64,000 nt of DNA from Streptomyces sp. NBC_00258. Its GTDB lineage: Bacteria; Actinomycetota; Actinomycetes; Streptomycetales; Streptomycetaceae. This document shows, one piece after another, positions 7,905-16,049 of the stretch. Position numbers and translations under genes: made by a program. The stretch lies in NCBI RefSeq assembly GCF_036182465.1, contig NZ_CP108081.1, forward strand, positions 3,038,001-3,102,000, in the 5' to 3' direction. Under the pieces are notes generated by a model. That model searched no databases. It saw only the letters and a program-made list of their open reading frames with translations, and was not told where the DNA came from. The number at the start of each line of letters is the position of its first letter. The first letter of the stretch is position 1.

Positions 7905-9068
7905 GTGCCCCCATTCGACCGGATCCGTTTCCGGCTGCCCCGCGGTGCCCGCGCCGACGCCGTGCTGGCCGGCGGGGTGTTCGTGGTGGTGGCGCTCGGT
8001 GCCGAGGGGCAGCAGCTGAGCCGTGGCGGGGACTCGGTACCCTCGCTGATCACGTCCTGGCTGTTGATTGCGGCGGTGTGCGGGGCACTGCTGTTCCGGC
8101 GCCGGTATCCGGTGGCGGCGGGCTGGTTCACGGTGCTGGGCACCGGCGCCTACTACCTGCTGAGCGACGTCGACGGCCCGCTGATCATCGTTCCGATCGT
8201 GGCGTTGTACGCCCTCGCGGCCCAGGGCCGCATGCGCGCGGCCGTCGGCATGGCCGCGACCATCGTGATCGGTTTGGCCGCGGGCACTCTCGCGGTCGGC
8301 AACGACGTCACCGGCACAGCGGTGTTCATGCTCACCGGTTGGCTGGTCGCCGTAGTGGCCCTCGGCAGCGTGCGGCACGGCAGGCTGGCCTACGCCGAGG
8401 AGGAGGCACGGCTGCGGGCCACCGAGGAGCGGCTGCGCATCGCCCGCGAGCTGCACGATGTGATCGGACACAACATTTCGATGATCAACGTGCAGGCGGG
8501 TGCGGCGCTGTACAGGCTGAAGAAGGATCCTGCCCAGGCCGAGGAGGCGCTCGGCGCGATCAAGGCGAGCAGCCGGGAGACCCTGCGGGAGCTCCGGGCC
8601 ACCCTCGGCGTGCTCCGCCGCGTCGACGAGCAGGCGCCCACGGCACCCGCGCCGGGGCTGGCCCGGGCAGATGAGCTGGTGGCCTCCGCGAAGCTGGCGG
8701 GGCTCCCGGTGCGGATCGAGCAGACCGGGGCCGAACGCGCACTGCCCGCCCCGGTCGACCTGGCCGCGTACCGGATCGTGCAGGAGTCGCTGACCAACGC
8801 CGCCAGGCACAGTGGCGCCGGACAGGTCACGATCCGACTCGCTTACGGGGAAAGGGAGTTGACCCTGGACATCGAGGACGACGGCCGGGGCTCGGCGGCC
8901 CGCCCGGCGGGGTCCGGTGGCGGCAGCGGGATCACCGGCATGACGGAGCGGGCGCGGGCCCTGGGCGGCGAACTGACGGCGGGCCCGCGGCCGGAGGGCG
9001 GATTCGCGGTGCGGGCCCGGCTACCGTACGGGACCACAGGAAAGCCGATGGAGCGGAGTGACCGATGA
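7905..9068 (+). CDS. NarL-type sensor histidine kinase
   Basis: 387 aa from GTG 7905. About four hydrophobic segments span residues 20-155, with no large extracellular loop, so it probably senses a membrane or intracellular cue (DesK-like). The cytoplasmic half has the HisKA_3 dimerisation box RIARELHDVIGHN with phospho-acceptor His184, the N box SLTNAARHS and the G boxes DIEDDGRG and GITGMTERA. It overlaps the response regulator by 4 nt (ATGA). A two-component system upstream of an MMPL exporter suggests control of that transporter. Confidence 0.92.
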   Translation: MPPFDRIRFRLPRGARADAVLAGGVFVVVALGAEGQQLSRGGDSVPSLITSWLLIAAVCGALLFRRRYPVAAGWFTVLGTGAYYLLSDVDGPLIIVPIVALYALAAQGRMRAAVGMAATIVIGLAAGTLAVGNDVTGTAVFMLTGWLVAVVALGSVRHGRLAYAEEEARLRATEERLRIARELHDVIGHNISMINVQAGAALYRLKKDPAQAEEALGAIKASSRETLRELRATLGVLRRVDEQAPTAPAPGLARADELVASAKLAGLPVRIEQTGAERALPAPVDLAAYRIVQESLTNAARHSGAGQVTIRLAYGERELTLDIEDDGRGSAARPAGSGGGSGITGMTERARALGGELTAGPRPEGGFAVRARLPYGTTGKPMERSDR

Positions 9069-9733
9069 TCAGGGTCCTGCTGGCGGACGACCAGCGGCTC
9101 GTCCGGGCCGGTTTCCGGTCGATCCTGGAGGACCACGACGACATCGAGGTGGTGGGCGAGGCAGCGGACGGCGAGGCCGCGGTCGCCGCCTGCCGCGAGC
9201 TCCGGCCTGACGTGGTCCTGATGGACATCAGAATGCCGGGGACGGACGGTCTGGAAGCCGCCCGGGAGATCGCCGGGGACGAGCAGTTGGCGTCGGTCAA
9301 GGTGGTCATCCTGACGACCTTCGATCTGGACGACTACGTGTACGGGGCGCTGCGCGCCGGCACGACGGGCTTTCTGGTGAAGGACACGGAGCCGGAGGAA
9401 CTGCTGCAGGCGGTACGGGTCGCCGCCCGGGGTGATGCCCTGATCAGCCCCTCGGTCACGCGGCGGCTCATCGCCGAGTTCGCGGGCCGGGTGAAGGGCC
9501 CTCGGCCGGATCCCCGGCTCGACGCTCTCACCGAGCGGGAACGCGAGGTCATGCGGCTGGTGGCCGCAGGGCTCACGAACGACGAGATCGCTGCGCGGCT
9601 GGTGCTGTCACCGTCCACGGCCAAGACGCATGTCAGCCGGATCATGTCGAAGCTGGGGGCGCGGGACAGATCTCAGGTCGTGGTGCTGGCGTACGAGTCC
9701 GGAATGGTCAGTCCCGGCTGGATGGCGCAATAG
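9065..9733 (+). CDS. LuxR/NarL-family response regulator
   Basis: 222 aa. Receiver domain residues 1-120 with the acidic pair D8/D9, phospho-acceptor D54 (VVLMDIRMPG), a Thr near residue 82 (ILTTFD) and Lys in LVKDTEP. The C-terminal GerE-type HTH runs from about 150 to 215 (LTEREREVMRLVAAGLTNDE). Start overlaps the kinase stop. Palindromic GTACCCCTGGGGTAC elements just downstream of this gene are candidate binding sites controlling the membrane protein and MMPL pair. Confidence 0.93.
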   Translation: MIRVLLADDQRLVRAGFRSILEDHDDIEVVGEAADGEAAVAACRELRPDVVLMDIRMPGTDGLEAAREIAGDEQLASVKVVILTTFDLDDYVYGALRAGTTGFLVKDTEPEELLQAVRVAARGDALISPSVTRRLIAEFAGRVKGPRPDPRLDALTEREREVMRLVAAGLTNDEIAARLVLSPSTAKTHVSRIMSKLGARDRSQVVVLAYESGMVSPGWMAQ

Positions 9734-9775
9734 GCCGGCGGGCGGACGGCGGACCGTCGGCCGCAGGGTCCCGCG

Positions 9776-9823
9776 GTACCCCTGGGGTACGACGCGGCGG
9801 CAGCCTGCATCCGCTGGGGTACG
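9776..9823. promoter_or_regulatory. Palindrome plus direct repeat, candidate response-regulator sites
   Basis: GTACCCCTGGGGTAC (9776-9790) is a perfect palindrome around a central T. Its right arm, CTGGGGTACG, is repeated exactly at 9814-9823, 32 bp away (about three helical turns). Both lie between the two-component genes and the small membrane protein/MMPL pair, where a promoter is expected. Confidence 0.5.
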
Positions 9824-9881
9824 CCCGGTGTCAGCCGCAGGCCGACGATTCGGCACCCCTCGCGCATGCACGATCAAAGGC

Positions 9882-10097
9882 ATGAACGCACCCCCCTTCC
9901 CCGGACGGGCCGCGGCCGTATTCGCCGGCGCGCTCGTCGGGGCCGCCGCCGGAATGCTGCTGGTCACGGCCGCCGGGGCCCTGGCCCTGGAGATCGGCGG
10001 CTTGCTGATCGCCCTGGGGATCGGCGTGCCCACGTTGTGCGGCGCCGTGGTGGGCGCGCTTCTCAGGCCAGGCCACTCACGCTCGAATCCGAGGTAG
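9882..10097 (+). CDS. Small two-helix membrane protein
   Basis: 71 aa from ATG 9882; the longer frame upstream has no protein character. Two hydrophobic segments, about residues 10-32 and 38-62, are rich in Gly/Ala/Leu with small-residue motifs (GALVGAAAGMLL, GIGVPTLCGAVVGALL), followed by a short basic tail. It ends 6 bp before the MMPL gene and is probably co-transcribed with it. Function unknown; it may be an accessory subunit of the exporter. Confidence 0.6.
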   Translation: MNAPPFPGRAAAVFAGALVGAAAGMLLVTAAGALALEIGGLLIALGIGVPTLCGAVVGALLRPGHSRSNPR

Positions 10098-10103
10098 TCA
10101 CCC

Positions 10104-12287
10104 ATGTCTCCAACCCGCGGCACAGCCGCGTCCATTGCCCCGCCCCCACCGGGCCGGCCGGACAGGCCGCGCGGCGGCCGATTCGGATCCCTGGCCGGCT
10201 GGGCGCAGCGTCACCGCTGGACCGCCCTGCTGATCTGGGTCGCCGTCCTGGCCGCCGTCACGCTGGGTTCCGGGGCCGTAGGCTCGGCGTACAAGAACGA
10301 CTTCGCCCTGCCGGGCACCGACTCCCAGTCCGCCACCGACCTGTTCACGAAGCACGGCTCCGCCCAGGCCGGCGACAGCGTCGACATCGTGTTCAAGGAC
10401 AGCCAGGGCATCGACGGCCGCGAGGCGAGCGTCGAGAAGATGCTGGCCGAGGTGAAGGCACTGCCGGGCGTCGCCGATGTACGCAGCCCGTACACCGATG
10501 CCTCCGCCGTGTCCGAGGACGGCACGATCGGCTACGCCACCGTCACTCTCGACGGCAAGGCCGAGGCCGTGCCCAAGGACGACGTCACCGCGATCATCGA
10601 CGCCGCCAAGAGCGCCGAGGCGGACGGGCTCCGGATCGAGCTCGGCGGCGATGCGGTGCGAGGCGCGGAGGACAAGGGAAGCCCGACCGCGGAACTCGCC
10701 GGCATCCTGGCCGCCGTGATCATCCTCGGGCTGCTCTTCGGCTCCGTGGTGGCGGCCGCCGTGCCGCTGATCACCGCCCTCTTCGCGGTCGGCGCCGCCA
10801 TCGGGCTGATCGTTCTCGCCTCGCACGTCTTCACCATCGCCGACTTCACGCCGCCCATCACGATGCTCGTCGGACTCGGCGTCGGCGTCGACTACGCCCT
10901 GCTGATCTTCTACCGCTACCGGCACGAACTCACCGACGGCGCCGACCCGGCCGAAGCCGGCCGTAGGGCCCTGGACGCCGCCGGTCGTACGGTCTTCTTC
11001 GCCGGCTGCACCGTGATCATCGCCCTGCTGGGCCTGGTCGCGCTCGGCCTCGGATCGCTGCAGGGCGTGGCCCTCGCCCTGGCACTGACCGTGCTCACCA
11101 CCATGGCCGCCTCGCTGGTCCTGCTGCCCGCGCTGCTGGCGATCTTCGGCAAGCGCATCCAGCGCCACGTGTTGAAGCACGCGGCCAGGGCCACGGCCAA
11201 GGGCAACGTCGAAGGCCGCCGCTGGCGGGCCCTGGCCGCAGCCGTGCAGCGCCGTCCGCTCCCTGCGCTGCTGGTCGCCGTCCTCGCCCTGCTGGCCCTG
11301 TCCGCACCGGCGTTGGGCATGCGCCTCGGCTTCGCCGACGCGGGCAACGATCCGAGGACCACGACCTCCAGGCAGGCGTACGACCTGCTCGCCGAGGGCT
11401 TCGGCCCGGGCTTCAACGGTCCGCTGATCGTCCTGGTGCAGGGAGACGAGGCCGCCGGCCAGGGCGTCCGGTCCGAGCTGGCCAAGGCCGAGGGCGTGGC
11501 CACGGCCGGCCCCGCGATGCCCTCCGAGGACGGCGCCCTGTCCACCGTGATCGTCTACCCGAGTACGGCGCCGCAGGACGAGGGAACCACCGATCTCGTG
11601 CACCATCTGCGCGATGACGTGGCCCCGGGCCTGGAGCGCGACGCCGGTGCCGAGATCCTGGTCGGCGGTTCCGTCGCCGCCTCCCAGGACTTCGCGGACA
11701 CGGTCTCGCAGCGGCTCCCGCTGTTCGTCGCCGTCGTCGTCGGGATGTCGTCGCTGCTGCTGATGCTGGTCTTCCGGTCGGTGTGGATCCCCGTCAAGGC
11801 GGCCCTGCTGAACCTTCTGTCGATCTCCGCCGCGCTCGGCGTCATGACCCTGGTGTTCCAGTACGGCTGGTTCGGGGCGCAGCAGGGGCCGATCGAGGCC
11901 TTCCTCCCCGTGCTGATCTTCGCCATCGTGTTCGGACTGTCCATGGACTACGAGGTGTTCCTGGTCTCACGGATCCATGAGGAGTGGGAGCGTTCGAAGG
12001 ACCACTCGCTGGCCGTGCGGGAGGGGCTGGCCACCACCGGCAAGGTGATCACGGCGGCCGGGGCCATCATGATCGTGGTGTTCGGCGCCTTCATGCTGAG
12101 CCCCGACCGGATGCTCCAGCAGTTCGGGCTCGGCCTCGCCGTGGCGATCCTGGTGGACGCGCTGGTCATCCGCTGTCTGATCGTCCCTGCCGTCATGCAG
12201 CTGCTCGGCAGGTGGGCCTGGTGGCTGCCCGCCCCCCTCGCCCGGCGACTGCCCAGGGTGGCGCTCGAACGCCCCTTGGACAGCTGA
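10104..12287 (+). CDS. MMPL-family (RND superfamily) exporter
   Basis: 727 aa with the MMPL layout: one N-terminal helix, a large outside loop (about 45-190), helices 2-6, a second outside loop (about 410-550) and helices 8-12. The motif GLGVGVDYALLIFYRYRHEL in the first half, and FGLSMDYEVFLVSRIHEEW in the second, give the paired Asp-Tyr proton-relay signature of this family. MMPL proteins export lipids, siderophores or drugs using the proton gradient. Downstream of a two-component system and a small membrane protein that probably form one regulatory unit with it. A perfect palindrome follows the stop codon. Confidence 0.92.
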   Translation: MSPTRGTAASIAPPPPGRPDRPRGGRFGSLAGWAQRHRWTALLIWVAVLAAVTLGSGAVGSAYKNDFALPGTDSQSATDLFTKHGSAQAGDSVDIVFKDSQGIDGREASVEKMLAEVKALPGVADVRSPYTDASAVSEDGTIGYATVTLDGKAEAVPKDDVTAIIDAAKSAEADGLRIELGGDAVRGAEDKGSPTAELAGILAAVIILGLLFGSVVAAAVPLITALFAVGAAIGLIVLASHVFTIADFTPPITMLVGLGVGVDYALLIFYRYRHELTDGADPAEAGRRALDAAGRTVFFAGCTVIIALLGLVALGLGSLQGVALALALTVLTTMAASLVLLPALLAIFGKRIQRHVLKHAARATAKGNVEGRRWRALAAAVQRRPLPALLVAVLALLALSAPALGMRLGFADAGNDPRTTTSRQAYDLLAEGFGPGFNGPLIVLVQGDEAAGQGVRSELAKAEGVATAGPAMPSEDGALSTVIVYPSTAPQDEGTTDLVHHLRDDVAPGLERDAGAEILVGGSVAASQDFADTVSQRLPLFVAVVVGMSSLLLMLVFRSVWIPVKAALLNLLSISAALGVMTLVFQYGWFGAQQGPIEAFLPVLIFAIVFGLSMDYEVFLVSRIHEEWERSKDHSLAVREGLATTGKVITAAGAIMIVVFGAFMLSPDRMLQQFGLGLAVAILVDALVIRCLIVPAVMQLLGRWAWWLPAPLARRLPRVALERPLDS

Positions 12288-12318
12288 CGACCGACCCGGA
12301 GAGCCTGAGCCTGACAGC

Positions 12319-12344
12319 CAGGTGGCGATGATCATCGCCACCTG
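12319..12344. terminator. Perfect 26-bp palindrome, probable terminator
   Basis: CAGGTGGCGATGATC begins a sequence identical to its own reverse complement over 26 bp. It can fold as an 11-bp stem with a GATC loop, 31 bp after the MMPL stop. No T-run follows, as is common in high-GC actinobacteria. It would work in both directions, facing the convergent hydrolase gene. Confidence 0.6.
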
Positions 12345-12478
12345 CGGCCGGTTCGATCAGGCGGCGAGGACTCCACGCATGCGCTCGGCTGAGCTGAGGT
12401 GTCCAGCCGGGCGCTTCGCCTGGACGGCCGTCGAACTCGACGACGAACCGGGCGCCGCCCCCCGGGAATCACTGACCA

Positions 12479-13345
12479 CTACCGTTCGAGGAACTCGACA
12501 GCCGTCTCCACGAACTCCCGGTGGAACTGGAAGATGCCGCCGTGGCCGGCGTCGGGATAGAACACCAACTCGCCGTTCGGCACCCGCCGCGCCAGGTCGG
12601 ACGAGTTCTGCGACGGAACCATCCTGTCGTTGTCGCCGTTCGCGACGAGCACGGGCTGGTGGATGACGGAGAGATCGTGGGGCCGCTCCAGCCCCCAGCG
12701 GTGAATGGCCTTGAGTTGGTTGCTGTACGAAATCGGGGAGATCGCCTTGTCCCGGTCGTGCGTGCGCTCCTTCAGGCGGGCCAGGAACTCCTTCCCGGCC
12801 CGGCGCCCGCCCGCGGTGCGTGTGAAGAAGAGGAACTGCTTCGGATCCTGAAGGGTGAACAGCCCCCGGACCGTGTCGAGATGGGACAGCCGGGTCACGT
12901 TCTTGATGCCCTCGCCGCCGGCGGGACCGGTACCCGTGAGGATCAGCCTGCGGACGAGGTCCGGATCGGTCCGCGCGATCACCTGGGCGATCATGCCGCC
13001 CATCGAAAAGCCGTGCAGATCGACGTGGTCGAACCCGAGCGCCCGGATGAAGGTGACGGCATCCTTCGCCATCGCCTCGATGGTGCGCGGCGTCGAACCG
13101 GTGGAAGCGCCGACTCCTCTGTTGTCGAACGTGACGACCCGCCGCTTGGCGGCGATGCCGTCGACGACCCGCGGGTCCCAGTTGTCGAGAACCGCGGCCA
13201 GGTGGGTGAGAAAGACCACCGGGACACCGGACCGCGGACCGAGCTCGCGATAGGCGAAGGTCACTCCCCCGGCGGTGACGGTGCGGGTCGGTGCGTTCTT
13301 GTACGACGTCACCACGTCGTCCCGTACTTCTTGTGAGTCGTTCAC
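12479..13345 (-). CDS. Alpha/beta hydrolase
   Basis: About 288 aa from GTG 13345, which has GAAGGG 8 nt upstream; ATG 13363 is the alternative. Alpha/beta-hydrolase fold: oxyanion region VVFLTHLAAVLDNWDP, strand VVTFDNRGVG, nucleophile elbow HGFSMGGM with Ser114, a late acid in VLVANGDNDRMVP, and catalytic His in DAGHGGIF. The family includes esterases, peroxidases and ring-cleavage hydrolases; the substrate is not readable. The divergent quinone-reductase-like gene shares a promoter region with a long inverted repeat, so both are probably controlled by one regulator encoded elsewhere. Confidence 0.87.
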   Translation of the reverse strand: MNDSQEVRDDVVTSYKNAPTRTVTAGGVTFAYRELGPRSGVPVVFLTHLAAVLDNWDPRVVDGIAAKRRVVTFDNRGVGASTGSTPRTIEAMAKDAVTFIRALGFDHVDLHGFSMGGMIAQVIARTDPDLVRRLILTGTGPAGGEGIKNVTRLSHLDTVRGLFTLQDPKQFLFFTRTAGGRRAGKEFLARLKERTHDRDKAISPISYSNQLKAIHRWGLERPHDLSVIHQPVLVANGDNDRMVPSQNSSDLARRVPNGELVFYPDAGHGGIFQFHREFVETAVEFLER

Positions 13346-13530
13346 GGTCGTGCCCTTCGGCATGGCGGGCCTGCCAGCGCGCCGGCCCTCCTTCGTGGAG
13401 GGAGGGCGCTGAGCAGTCACCTGCGTCTCCCGGCTGCGGCTGCAGTCAGCGGGGTCGACGTCCCAGGCCGTGGAAGTCGGAACCCTGAGCGGTCAAGCCC
13501 CTCAGCATCACGTCGACCATTACAGTATGA

Positions 13531-13576
13531 CCGTAATTCTATGAGGCCGCAAGTAGACAGCCGCATAGAATTACGG
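13531..13576. promoter_or_regulatory. 13-bp inverted repeat between divergent hydrolase and reductase genes
   Basis: CCGTAATTCTATG (13531-13543) and its exact inverse CATAGAATTACGG (13564-13576) are separated by 20 nt, in an unusually AT-rich patch. A partial third copy (CATAGAA) is at 13596. Likely a dimeric repressor site covering both divergent promoters; no regulator gene is adjacent. Confidence 0.6.
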
Positions 13577-13661
13577 GCATAATTCAATGAGTCGGCATAG
13601 AAGCACGTCCCTCATGGGACCAGTGGACAAAACGCGCATAGCGCTACGAACGGAGACGACG

Positions 13662-14666
13662 ATGAAGGCCTTCACAGTGGGGCGCTACGGCGACAAGGAC
13701 GCCGTACGTGCCGGTGACGTGCCGGAGCCGGACGTGGGCGCGGACGACGTGCTGGTCCAGATCCGGGCCGCGAGCATCAACCCGCTCGACCGCATGATCC
13801 GGGACGGCGAGATGAAGACGGTCCTGCCGTACAAGGTCCCGTTCGTCCTGGGCAACGACCTGGCCGGGGTGGTGGTCGAAGTGGGTGCGGCCGTCACGCG
13901 GTTCGCGGTGGGCGACGAGGTCTTCGCCCGGCCCGACAAGAACCGGATCGGCACGTTCGCAGAACGCATCGCGGTGCACCAGGACGACGTGGCGATCAAG
14001 CCGGCCACTCTGACCATGGAGGAGGCGGCGTCCCTTCCCCTGGTCGCCCTGACCTCGTGGCAGGCACTGGTCGAGCGGGCACACGTCCAGCCGGGCCAGA
14101 AGGTCCTCGTCCACGCGGGCTCCGGCGGCCTGGGCACCATCGCCGTCCAGCTGGCCAAGCAGCTGGGCGCGTACGTGGCCACCACCACGAGCACGGCCAA
14201 CGTCGACCTGGTGAAGCGTCTCGGCGCGGACGTCGTCGTCGACTACAAGAAGCAGGCGTTCGAGACGGTCCTGCACGACTACGACGTCGTCCTGGACTCG
14301 CTCGGCGGCGAGACGCTCAAGAAGTCCCTGGACGTGCTCAGGCCCGGCGGAAAGGTCATCAGCGTCGCGGGACCGCCCGACGCCGCTTTCGGCAGGGAGC
14401 TGGGAGCGAATCCGGTAGTCCGGCTGGTGATGTCCGCGCTGAGTTTCCGGACCCGCCGAGCCGCCCGGCGCCGCAACGTGACGTACTCGTTCCTGTTCAT
14501 GAAGGCCAGCGGCGACCAGCTGCGCGAACTCACCCCTCTCATCGAGACCGGCAGGATCCGCCCTGTCGTCGACACCGTGTTCCCGTTCGATTCGACCCGA
14601 GAAGCACTGGAGTACGTCGAAGCAGGGCGCGCGAAGGCAGGCAAGGTCGTCGTCAGGATGACGTGA
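13662..14666 (+). CDS. Zinc-independent NADP-dependent oxidoreductase (quinone reductase-like MDR)
   Basis: 334 aa from ATG 13662 with GGAG 6 nt upstream; an upstream in-frame ATG (13587) lacks support. It follows the MDR quinone oxidoreductase plan: a GroES-like N-terminal domain (IRAASINPLDRMIRDG, LGNDLAGVVVEVG) without the zinc-ligand Cys/His set, then a Rossmann domain with VHAGSGGLGTIAVQLAK. Such enzymes reduce quinones or enones with NADPH. It is divergent from the alpha/beta hydrolase with a shared 13-bp inverted repeat, which suggests an inducible detoxification pair. Confidence 0.9.
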   Translation: MKAFTVGRYGDKDAVRAGDVPEPDVGADDVLVQIRAASINPLDRMIRDGEMKTVLPYKVPFVLGNDLAGVVVEVGAAVTRFAVGDEVFARPDKNRIGTFAERIAVHQDDVAIKPATLTMEEAASLPLVALTSWQALVERAHVQPGQKVLVHAGSGGLGTIAVQLAKQLGAYVATTTSTANVDLVKRLGADVVVDYKKQAFETVLHDYDVVLDSLGGETLKKSLDVLRPGGKVISVAGPPDAAFGRELGANPVVRLVMSALSFRTRRAARRRNVTYSFLFMKASGDQLRELTPLIETGRIRPVVDTVFPFDSTREALEYVEAGRAKAGKVVVRMT

Positions 14667-14723
14667 GGGACATGAAGCCGCCGCGAGCCAGAGGGGCCGT
14701 GCGGAGGTCGACGGGCTGTGGGC

Positions 14724-14758
14724 TGTGGGCACCACCCGGCCCTGTGGTGGTGCCCACA
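14724..14758. terminator. Hairpin terminator between convergent genes
   Basis: A 12-bp perfect stem, TGTGGGCACCAC (14724-14735) with GTGGTGCCCACA (14747-14758), and an 11-nt loop. It sits between the convergent oxidoreductase and GH93-like genes and probably serves both. Confidence 0.75.
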
Positions 14759-14793
14759 ACGTCACGCCCGACCCGAGTGGCTCTGGCTCAGAC

Positions 14794-15990
14794 TCAGGAC
14801 GACGGCACGGACTTCGTGGCGAAGTACGGCTTGCAGACTCCGCCGACCCAGTCGGTGGCGATCTCCAGCAGGCTGCTGCCGTCCGCCGACGGCAGCAGGG
14901 CCGAGCTGTAGTTGGGGCAGTAGTCGACGACCGTCGACTCGACGGTGACGGGCGCCGGGATCCCCCGCCATGTGCCGGTGCCACCCGCGCTGTTGACCCA
15001 GACGGTCTTTCCGCTGCCGGCGGCCCGGGTGCCGTCCTTGTTGTAGAGGACCTGGCCGATCAGGAAGAGCCGGCCCAGCGGATTGCCGGCCTCGGGTGCC
15101 CAGGCCACGGTCGGGGCGTGCTTGAAGTACTTGCCGTCGGCCGTCTCGGGCCGGTGGCCGAGGAACGGCCCGCTCGTCCAGTCCCAGCCGTCGGCCGAGG
15201 TCCGGTGGTGCACGACGCACTGGTACTGCCCGGGGGCGGCGCAGATCTCGTACGACATGAAGTAGGTGCCGTTGCCGAGCTTGCGGACGACCGCCATGCC
15301 CGGGCGGTCGGTGGCGAGCGGGCTGATGACGGTGGCCCGGTGTCCGGTCCAGGTCAGGCCGTTCGAGGTGCGGGCGGCCATCAGCTTCTGGCTGTGTGCG
15401 GGGTCGGTCTCGTCCGAGTAGTGGGCGACCAGTTGGCCCGAGGCGTCGACGGAGAACTCGGGCTCCCACAGGCCCCCGGTGCTGCCCGCGGTCGCGATGG
15501 TGGACAGATGACTCCAGGTGCGCCCCACATCGTTGCTCTTGAAGACACGCAGGGCCATGCGCCGGTTCGTCTCGTCCTGGCCGACCGAGGCCGACCAGAG
15601 CAGCGTGCCGGCGGGCAGATTGCCGACCCGTTGCGGGAGTTCGAAGAGAGTCGAGCAGCACAGACCCTGCCCGCCCGCCGCTTCCGGGTCACTGACCGTG
15701 CCGACCTGCCGGAAGGACGCGCCGGAGTCGGTGCTCTCGTAGACGGCCCCGAGTCCGTTGTTGCCGGAGAACGTGACCACCGACGACAGAACGCGGCCGT
15801 TGGCGCCCGCGTTGTGCGCGAGGCGGACGGCCCGGGGGTACAGGCCGGTGTCGTTGCGCAGTGCGGTGCCGGTCGCGGCGTCCGCCGTTCCGGACTGCGC
15901 GGTGAGCAGGGCCGCCAGGAGGGCGATCAACCCGATGACAAGGGCAGCCAGTTGGAGCGGATGAAGCCGCGTACGGGGTCTTGCCGACAT
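14794..15990 (-). CDS. Secreted GH93-like exo-arabinanase (sialidase-fold beta-propeller)
   Basis: 398 aa from ATG 15990 with GGGAGAA 6 nt upstream. Residues 10-40 form a signal peptide ending near TADAATG. Asp-box turns of the sialidase-type six-blade propeller are visible (STDSGASF, SNDVGRTW). GLWEPEFSVDASGQLVAHYS and PGMAVVRKLGNGTYFMSYEI match the conserved blocks around the catalytic glutamates of GH93, which releases arabinobiose from linear alpha-1,5-arabinan. The GH51 gene, permeases, binding protein and LacI regulator next to it support arabinan use. It could be another sialidase-fold hydrolase, so the family call is moderate. Confidence 0.65.
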   Translation of the reverse strand: MSARPRTRLHPLQLAALVIGLIALLAALLTAQSGTADAATGTALRNDTGLYPRAVRLAHNAGANGRVLSSVVTFSGNNGLGAVYESTDSGASFRQVGTVSDPEAAGGQGLCCSTLFELPQRVGNLPAGTLLWSASVGQDETNRRMALRVFKSNDVGRTWSHLSTIATAGSTGGLWEPEFSVDASGQLVAHYSDETDPAHSQKLMAARTSNGLTWTGHRATVISPLATDRPGMAVVRKLGNGTYFMSYEICAAPGQYQCVVHHRTSADGWDWTSGPFLGHRPETADGKYFKHAPTVAWAPEAGNPLGRLFLIGQVLYNKDGTRAAGSGKTVWVNSAGGTGTWRGIPAPVTVESTVVDYCPNYSSALLPSADGSSLLEIATDWVGGVCKPYFATKSVPSS

Positions 15991-16049
15991 CAGATTCTCC
16001 CATCGGGGTGCGGGCTGGATCTGTTCGGGCGGTGACGTCGGGCGGGACG

